From: Ulva prolifera
Taxonomy: Eukaryota > Chlorophyta > Ulvophyceae > Ulvales > Ulvaceae
Assembly (NCBI GenBank): GCA_023078555.1
Contig: CM041197.1
Coordinates: 10,633,160 to 10,697,159 of the forward strand
Length of the DNA: 64,000 nt
Reading direction: 5' to 3'
In this document: in pieces, positions 56,641 to 64,000 of the stretch
How the letters are laid out: the number at the start of each line of letters is the position of its first letter
Numbering within the stretch: the first letter of the stretch is position 1
The notes under the pieces: generated by a model
The model's database searches: none
Seen by the model: only the letters and a program-made list of their open reading frames with translations
Told to the model about the DNA's origin: nothing
Program-made: the position numbers and the translations under genes

Positions 56641-57903
56641 CTCACGGATGGCCTGTACTGTACAGTACTTGGCACTGTGTGTCCTGTGCCAATGTAACAC
56701 AAGCTTCTGCGACCAATTTCGATCATGTATCTCTTTTCCTAATGCAGTCACGCGCTATACCCCGACCTCTGCACACAAGATGAATGCAATGGGCACGTGT
56801 ACATCATGGCACTGAGGAAGTATGCGACATCTGCAGTGCAGCTGCACATGGAGGACACGGCCAGAGGTACTACAAGCTACTGCACAGAGCGCAGCTCCGC
56901 AGCACCTTGCAGGACCTTGAAAATCAGCGCTACAGAAGCGGATGCATCGTGCTGAGTAAGTTTGAGAAGCGCCAGCCGCTGCGTGACAGCGCAGCTGCGC
57001 CACAATCTCAGCGGATGACAACGATCAGCTCGAGCACTCCCACTGGCGGGCGTAGATTTTCAGCATTTATTAGCTGTAATGCTTGCGGAATACAACTGGT
57101 TTGATTACGCAGGCGCATGCAAGTTCGACACGCCTTGAACCCGAAGGCGATTCTTGTCATGGTGCCATAGCCCACGATCTCCGCAGCAGCAATCCGGCCC
57201 GTGATAGCGATGCCGATGCTGGAAGCTGATATATGCACAATGATGCTGCACTGCTTCCAGCGTTGGCTGACTAGCGTCAAGAAGTAGAGGGGTGGCCGCA
57301 ACGATGCCTCAGCCTGCCAGAGCGCTTGGCCAGTCACAGCGTTCTGTCACAAGGGTGGAACACTGCTTGCAGTCAAATATTTTTTACAGGCAGAAGGCCC
57401 TGCAGCATTTGAGGCAGGTGCACTTCCGCTGACCTTGAGTGCTGATACCGCCCGTGCACGACACACGCGTGCATGACTTTTCTTTGCACTCGGTGCCTGT
57501 GCTGGGAGTCAAAACAATTGAATCCATCTCCAAGAAGGGGTGAAAGTGTATTGTGTCGTGTAGCGATGCACGCATCCGCAATCTGCACCAGGCCGTTCAT
57601 GCGCGGATGCATGTTCCATGCTTTCCCAGTGTTCCGCATGTGCCATCGCCGTAAACTGTAGACAGACATTGAAGCTGTCATGCAGCAGCATGCGCTGGGC
57701 CACGCGCGCTTGCATGCTCATGCTTTGCAGCTAATGCCGAAATTGCTCCACCTCCATATGCTACCAATATTGCTCAAGTTCCTGCCCACCTCAGGTAGCA
57801 CTGGAAAGGCTGCATCTGACAATTCATCCTGGAGCAGTCTTCCTGCCTGATGTTTTCAGTCTGGATCTATTCACTACGCAATAGTGCCTCTGCAGCCTTC
57901 GCC

Positions 57904-59535
57904 AGAAAGGGGGGTAGGCACTCTGGCCTAGGACGTGTTCACCGGGAACGCGGAGCCCTCAGACATCACCCAGACACGCTGGGAACATCTATGGGCTCGC
58001 ATAAACCCCCTGGGTACCGCCAAACGGTCGCCGGGCAAAAGCGGTGAAAGTGCCCAGCCAAAAGGCCATTTTCGCAGAAATGTGTATTTTCGCCCCACCG
58101 GTCCGAAATGGAGCCCAGCGCATGCCCAATGACCTCAGTGGGCCGAGGACACAATAAACACACTGTAATATGTCCCACATATGGTCAGTCACATACCGAC
58201 CTGCTCTAGTGGCTTCCGACTTACGACTCGTTAGTGACGAGCTCGCTAGCCTGTATCTATGTCCGTGGATGGAGGCCGTCGCTCCTGTTATTCAAATATG
58301 CTTTGAAGATCTGGAAGATTGATAAGAAAATGTGTGCCTAGTGTGTGACGCCTATCAGGCTTAAATCCCTGAAATGTGTCTGTGGTTGGTTACTTTGCAA
58401 CGTTGGCCTCGCATTCGCCTTCGCGACAGGCAGTCTTGAATTTACCCCAGGCATCAGGACTTTCCTCCAGGTACGTATGAAATCTGTAGTTCAAAACATG
58501 TCGCTGGACCGTCAAGCCCCATGCTCCGCGCAGTGGCTAGGACGTTTGTGGCGTGGTTCTGTTGGCGCCTGTTGCTCCCATCGTGGCTGACAGTATTACA
58601 CCTGCTGCAGCAGCTATGACTGATAGAAAACATCAGACACTTGTCTCGCATATGGTAAGAATTGCGAATTCCGATCACCATGCGACCTGTGTATTACATG
58701 CAGCTTGCCTGCGTCTATCTACAGACCTGGAACGGCTGCACTATTGCCCGCGGTGTCCCAGAATATTTGTTTATGTACAGTTGCAGATATTCACTTCTGA
58801 AGGTCGAAATGAATACCATGTTTCTGTGGGCCTCGCCAGTGGGACAGCTGTTCAGCTAGCTGTTTTCAGGTTCAGTTGCACAAGTCAAGGCATGCAATAC
58901 GATGTCACGTCAGTGAGCAACTCTTTAACTTTGAATGTATGTTGACGAATACAAGCACGTCTGGTATAGCACATGCAAGCCACATATAAAAGCTATGATG
59001 TGCACACTATGAAGGCATCCTAGGATGCTTTGTCTAGCTTTGTCTAGCCGAACACAGGATTAAAATCGCCACAGCTTCAGAGGCACACACGCCTCCGACC
59101 TACACCTCCATCATGCTCTCCTGGCCGTGCAAGCACCATCATGTCGCAGTTTGCGATCCATCCAAGCCACAGGTGGCATTGACTGCTGGGACTGGGGCTA
59201 GTCTACAGCCCACAGAGACACAGAGCATGGAACCCAGCATCATACAGAGTCTTTATTAAAGACCAATAGAAGCATACTGGGGGTGTGTGGAGGCCATCGG
59301 GCATGTGTTGGGCGCCTGAAAGCCCAATATGGGCACAACAGGCCAAAGGGCCCAGCCATGCATGCGATTGCAGTCGAAAACGTCGATTCCGCCCTTTCGT
59401 GTTCAACGACGTTTCTTTGGTGCCCGGGGGCTTACTGCGAGTCCATAGGTGTTCTCATGGAGTCCTGGGGATGCCTGAGTACTCCGCGTTCCCGGTGAAC
59501 ATGTCCTAGGCCCGAGTGCCTACCCCCCACAATTT
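57904..59535. repeat. Two inverted copies of a 150-bp sequence
   Basis: 57904-58050 (GGGGTAGGCACTCTGGCC, then TGTTCACCGGGAACGCGGAG) is repeated in reverse at 59385-59535 with moderate divergence. The 1.3 kb between shows no recognisable gene. It could be a foldback transposon or two independent insertions. Confidence 0.6.
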
Positions 59536-60084
59536 CGAAAAATGCTGATTGTGATGTGCCAGGGAATAAAAGCATGCTGCGAGCGTCTCACACATCATAT
59601 ATCTGCCTCTCTCTGTGCATTTGAACATCTTAGCAGATGCTATCTGCATCCCACCATATCGAGGTAGCTGCAGCAAGCTCTAAGAGCCTACGAATAGTAG
59701 TAGTAGCGGTAGTCGTATGCATATCAGTAGCAGTAGCAGTTTCTTTGTCAGGAATGATGTGTTTTCGGTGACCCTGAATGTTGGTGAGCCTCGCACATGC
59801 CCGCACGTTGAGTGTGTTCATCATGCATGCAGGCTGCCCGCCCCCGCCTCCTCCAGAACAGGGTTCCTAGCGCCTGCGCGGCGGCTTCGGCACGCTCTGC
59901 TACCCACTCCACACCGGCTTCGTCGAAGTCTTAACCGCCGGCGAGTGGGGTGCCATCTGCAGCCCCATCCGCCCGTTCTCGCGATCTCTCGACCGCATGA
60001 CCGCCGACGTCGTCTGCCGCCAGCTCGGCTTCCCTCATGGCACTGTCGTTGACCCGGCCAACGTGAGCCAGGGCCCCGGCGGGC

Positions 60085-60296
60085 CACGTCCAGATGAAGA
60101 TCGCCGGTCTCCATGGTCGGGGACACGGCTCCGCCACCGAGGCCGAGACGCCAGCGCCGGCATGCGACGCGCGCATCGGTTTCGCTGAAACCAGCGCCGC
60201 AGACCTGCCACCAGCTGCCCTCGAAGAATACCTCCAGGCGCCCGATGCGCCAGTTGGCTACCGTTGTCTGATTCAGCAGCCGCACGTCCCCTTCCT
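60085..60296 (-). pseudogene. Inverted 5' half of an SRCR E domain
   Basis: On the minus strand a TTGCAG acceptor at 60297-60302 is followed by EGDVRLLNQTTVANW, GRLEVFFEGSWWQVCGAGF, SETDARVACR, then a frame slip and GGAVSPTME. It stops at about 60085, where it meets the plus-strand D fragment head-on. The 3' halves of both D and E are missing, so the junction is an inversion combined with a deletion. Confidence 0.82.
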
Positions 60297-62375
60297 CTGC
60301 AAATCAAGAGGTGCAGTTTGCCTTGCATCCGAGGTGTCGGTGGTCAAAGGTCAAGCCTAACATGCAGGCACATGCACTAGCCGGCCATGCATTGCTGAAA
60401 AGGAACCTGATATGACCTTGATAGCCAAATAGCAATAGACAGCAGGTCTAACAGACGCAGATCTTGACTTTTACAGCGGGACAGGCAGCTCTGACTCAGC
60501 TGCAGGGCGTACATACTACGGTTTGTGTTCTGGTGCGCTGAGGTGGAAGCAGCAGTAGTGCATGCATGCTATGTATGCAAGCAGTCAAATGATTTCCATA
60601 CGTGTGCTACAGCGTGCCTCCCCCAGGGGCGTTGCTCAAATCCTTAGAGCTTGGTTGACTGTATGTTGCACTTGGCAACCAAGTTTGGCGGCTGTGCCGG
60701 CTCGTTCAACTCTGGCCGGGCGTACCATTGATCTGTACACGTGGCGACCTGTACAGGTGTGGAAGGAGTGCTGCGCTTGACGGACTTCGGAGATGACGAC
60801 ATTGACAATGACCCGGAGGTGGGGGTCGGCATTCTGGAGGTCTTCCATGCTGGCGCCTGGGGCACCGTCTGCAACGGCGGGCCGATCTCGCGATAGGTGT
60901 TATTACAACTATCACCCTGACAGGCTCATTGGCGAGTCCAGTTTCTTAGAGCCTCGAGCTGCGCTCACCCCTCGCACACCCACTCGGGACGACCGGAACC
61001 AGTCCATGCCCGCTCAGCAGTGCATTGCCTCTGCTTCATTGACAAGCTGCGCAACCACATCTGTTGGCACATTGCAGATTCTTTGCCATAAACGGGCTCG
61101 ATGAGCCGAGATGGAGGTTTCGACCTTCGAAGTCCCTCAGAGCATCGCCGCTTTACAGGCCGAAGAGATGCCCCTGCGGCCCTCCTGGCTCGCAGATCTC
61201 CCATGTGCCACAGGCACAGAGGACACTGTCCAGGACTGCGGAGACCTGGCCGTTGGAGACACGTCTTCGTGCGGCTTCACTCAGAGGCTTCTCTGCAGCG
61301 TTAGCGTTGAAGGTGCTTCCCGGCGTGGCATGCAGTACTGGTTTGTAGAATTGTTTTGACTCTGACAGGTGTAGGCACAGCGAGCTCACGGCCACCAATC
61401 AAGCACATTATGTTGATGCTCGTGACCGTTACGAGCACACATCACGTTGGTGCTCCTGACCACAACTTCCCGCTTTAATTGTCTCTGTGATCTGACACAT
61501 TTTGGCGAAGGCTTAGGTGCACGCAGCCAGTGCAGGGCCAGCGCGTCGCACCGCGACATCTCGGAGTGCATCAGCTACTGCTGCATGCATCACACCTACC
61601 CCAACACAGAAAACAAAATGCCATATTGCAGGCTGGTGGCACCGGCATGCATGTACATGTGCACAGCAGCCAGATCACAGAACGGGGTGGTGGATGCTCA
61701 ACAAAGAATATGGCTTCACCCTTCCTGGCCGTGCCGCACTGCGAGTGCTGTATACATATGACTTGGCAAGGGATGCAGATGTTCCTCTCCTGACACCGAG
61801 GCTCGTGGACGGGGAGGCTGAGCCCGGTGGGGCGTGGGCGTACGGCCGCCTTGAGGTCTTTGACGGGCTGGCCTTCGTCACTGTCAGCGACGCAGACAGG
61901 AACCAGGAGCTGGGGCGCAGAGGCGTGCTAGTGGCCTGCCGCACGCTTGGCTTTGCGACGGGCGGCCAGGCGCTCGCCGGGGCCGACTCTGCCCTCCCGG
62001 ACACCAGCGGCGGAGACGGCACGGTCGGGAATATCCTCTGCAAAGGTCACAAGGCTTCCCCAGTGGACTGCGAAACAGACATCCAGGCGCTCCGTAGGTC
62101 CAGGCGATCCTTCGTGTATGACACGGAGGATCACACTGTCGCTGCCATTGCAATTGTGTACTACAACCCCTCAGGTACGGGGATCCCGACACACCTGCAT
62201 GCTCCATGCGTGCTCCATGCATGGGGCACGGCTCACCCGCTGACTCCGCTTTCATGCGGCGTCCTGACTCTCTCAGCTAGAGCTGAAAATGTACGTGCAT
62301 GCCGGACAGCAAACTGACGTCCCAGCTGAGTGCTCACGTGCTGCGCCCAACGTGCCGCCCTGTCGACTGCCGTTG

Positions 62376-62495
62376 GGAGCGATGCGTCCCGCACTGCGTC
62401 CCAGTGCGGGTCGGGGGAGCGATGCGTCCCGCACTGCGTACCAGTGCGGGTCGGGGGAGCGATGCGTCCCGCACTGCGTCCCAGTGCGGGTCGGG
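62376..62495. repeat. Three tandem 40-bp repeats, each a hairpin
   Basis: The unit begins GGAGCGATGCGT and contains CCCGCACTG, a 5-base loop and CAGTGCGGG. Three units follow each other with one base difference. They lie in the former G-H intron of the right-edge pseudogene. Too few units and no spacers, so not a CRISPR array. Confidence 0.93.
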
Positions 62496-63520
62496 GGTCC
62501 TTTAGTCTTATGTATTCCAGAGGTTTGACCGCAACGCTGAACAGCAGAGTATGCTTTTCAATCGTTCATGCAGCAAGCACTCGGTACAGACTGCCCCCCT
62601 GCAATGCACCGATATTAATACTCAGCAGCAGACACTACTAATGCAGTCGCCATAGTCTCGACAGTGCCCGTGTGCAGGATGTCCGGCGGACGGCACACCG
62701 CCAGCACAAGGAGGCGTCCTCCTCGTGCCCCTCCGCGGCATCGAAGCCCCCACGCGGCTGTGCGGCGACGTCCAGCTCGGCGGCGTCGAGTTCTTCAACG
62801 TCGGACAGTGGGGCCGCCTCTGCGTCCGCGAGTTCCGCACTGAGAGCACGTGGACAGTCGATGCCCTCGCCATCTGCTGCAGCTGCCAGCCTGAGCTCGG
62901 CTTCCCCTTTGGCAGCTGAGCTCGACTTCCCCTTTGGCAGCCTCATGGACAGCGCAGAGGACCGGTCTCAGACCGCTCTCAGGCTGTGCAGCGTATGAAT
63001 TTTGCTGACGAGGACTACGCTCACGCGGCAGGCCCCCGGCTGCCGCTGTGGGCGACGACGGTGTTCTGCAAGGGGACGGAGGCGCGGCTGGACGAGCGCC
63101 TCTTCCGGAAGGCCTTCGGCAGCGCTAATTCTGATCTCATGAATTTCAGGTGCCCCACTTCGTTGACGCTCGGCATCATCTGCCGGCGTTTCCCCACGGG
63201 CGCTATGGCCCTTCACACCCACAGCTGTACTTGTGTCGTTAGCAAAGAAATCCCTGCTTTTTAAGCCTTGGAGCGGAGATGCGGTTGACGCAGAGCATAC
63301 GCTGGTTGCATTTATACCTGCCGATTGTGCTGCACGTGAACAGTTCGTTGTGCTACGCTGGCCTGGCCATGGCGTGGGCGCGCTTGTCTCGCGTGCACAG
63401 CATGCATAAGGATGGCTGTGAAACTTTCCGGTCACGCCATTACCCGCTATGTAGCAGCTGTCTTCTCACGCAGGCCGTGCGGTCGTTGCAGAGTCGGATG
63501 TAATTCGGCGCCGGTCGTTA

Positions 63521-64000
63521 GGCACAAATTTGTGCTTGGCACACGTCACGTGGCCGCCTACTTCTGCGCTCACTGCTTTGAGGCTTTGGATGCGCATATT
63601 AGGATTTCGAGAAACTCGGCTAGGAGATCAAGCATGCCCTGTCCGGGTGCTTCAGCCAGGGCAGTGTTCATACAGATCCTTGTCTGAGGAAATATAGAAA
63701 CCCCATGTTACCAGTCTTATGAAGTGTAGACTGCTTGTTTGGGCAGTGTAGTTTGATATAAGTGAACCTTTGGCCGCCGCTGGGCATACCTTGAGTTCGT
63801 GAGATACTCAGGGGGATCACAGAGGAGCCGACCTTCTATTGATCTATAGATTGCTATCGTTGGTCGTGCAGTTCATGCATATGTCAGGACCCAGAGTCGC
63901 TGCAAGGGGGGTATGGCCACAGCAACATTCTGTACCACAATTGTTGGAACATAAGCATTTGCTTATGTTGAGCACACTATCAGCATTGTTATGAAAACAA
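63521..64000. other. Right edge, no gene recognised
   Basis: No SRCR homology after the tail remnant. One small inverted repeat (AACATAAGCA at 63948-63957 mirrored at 63960-63969). Nothing else seen. Confidence 0.5.

Larger units (their letters stand above)
54845..59831. other. Spacer right of gene 4, rich in inverted repeats
   Basis: Two large inverted-repeat structures fill much of it (55078-56640 and 57904-59535). Long proline-rich frames on the minus strand fall inside the first and are by-products of its base composition. A short cysteine-rich minus frame at 57384-57581 (KCTCLKCCRAFC) might be a transposon zinc-finger relic, but I cannot support it as a gene. Confidence 0.5.
59830..63520 (+). 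pseudogene. Broken SRCR array copy at the right edge (D, inverted E, F, G, H, tail)
   Basis: D: 59832 to about 60080, with TAG at 59868-59870 where VRLRGG begins, and the second half missing. E: an inverted piece (next entry). F: first half 60757-60896 ends CGA TAG instead of xCA CAG; the second half (about 61111-61312) has lost the VACRQLG part. G: 61779-62174, open and with good splice sites, but the last cysteine is changed (IVYYN). H: 62678-63202, frame broken by a 25-bp tandem duplication (about 62898-62947) and without a GT donor. Tail: 63492 onward after GTTGCAG, reading ESDVIRRR with no stop at the usual place. Domains A-C are absent. Multiple independent lesions mark it as a pseudogene. 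Confidence 0.85.

Noticed and set aside
57384-57581. Cysteine-rich minus-strand peptide (KCTCLKCCRAFC)
   Set aside because: Suggestive of a transposon zinc finger, but too short and isolated to call.
62376-62495. Possible CRISPR-like array
   Set aside because: Three directly adjacent units without spacers, in eukaryotic intron sequence.

Overview
Eukaryotic nuclear DNA, most likely from a green alga. The genes are cut into many short GC-rich exons. Introns mostly begin GTGCG, GTGCTG, GTGAG or GTACG and end TGCAG. There is no ribosome-binding-site or operon layout. Two families of short inserted repeats end in TGTAA, the usual chlorophyte poly(A) signal. The lineage is an inference; a volvocine or other core chlorophyte fits best, but another protist is not excluded.

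The window is a head-to-tail array of one gene family, all on the + strand. Four complete-looking copies lie at 5067-14034, 17024-27486, 32007-42538 and 45602-54844. Each has 14 coding exons encoding a predicted secreted protein of about 1,230-1,271 residues: a signal peptide, an acidic or proline-rich linker, eight different SRCR (scavenger receptor cysteine-rich) domains in fixed order (named A to H here), and a tiny last exon that supplies about 6-8 residues and the stop. The spliced exons of all four models keep one reading frame from ATG to stop, which is strong internal support. Every junction between domains is phase 1. Domains A, B, C and F are each split by a phase-0 intron; D, E, G and H are single exons.

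Decayed relatives surround and interrupt the array: an H-domain remnant with its last exon (668-1639), a D-E fragment with nonsense mutations between genes 2 and 3 (about 28040-29070), and a broken D, inverted E, F, G, H copy at the right edge (59830-63520). Genes 1-3 resemble each other closely but in a patchwork (F of gene 1 is nearest gene 2; A and D of gene 1 are nearest gene 3). Gene 4 is the most divergent. This looks like birth-and-death evolution with gene conversion or unequal crossing over.

The spacers (about 3-5 kb) and introns hold no gene I can recognise. They hold mobile-element debris: a short retroposon-like family with 15-17 bp target duplications, a small foldback element with 13-bp inverted ends and 5-bp target duplications, long inverted repeats, two adjacent perfect palindromes in one intron, a tandem hairpin repeat, and homopolymer C/G tracts. 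The array may encode secreted recognition or adhesion proteins of the cell surface or extracellular matrix; that role is inferred from the domain family only. No tRNA, rRNA or CRISPR array was recognised.
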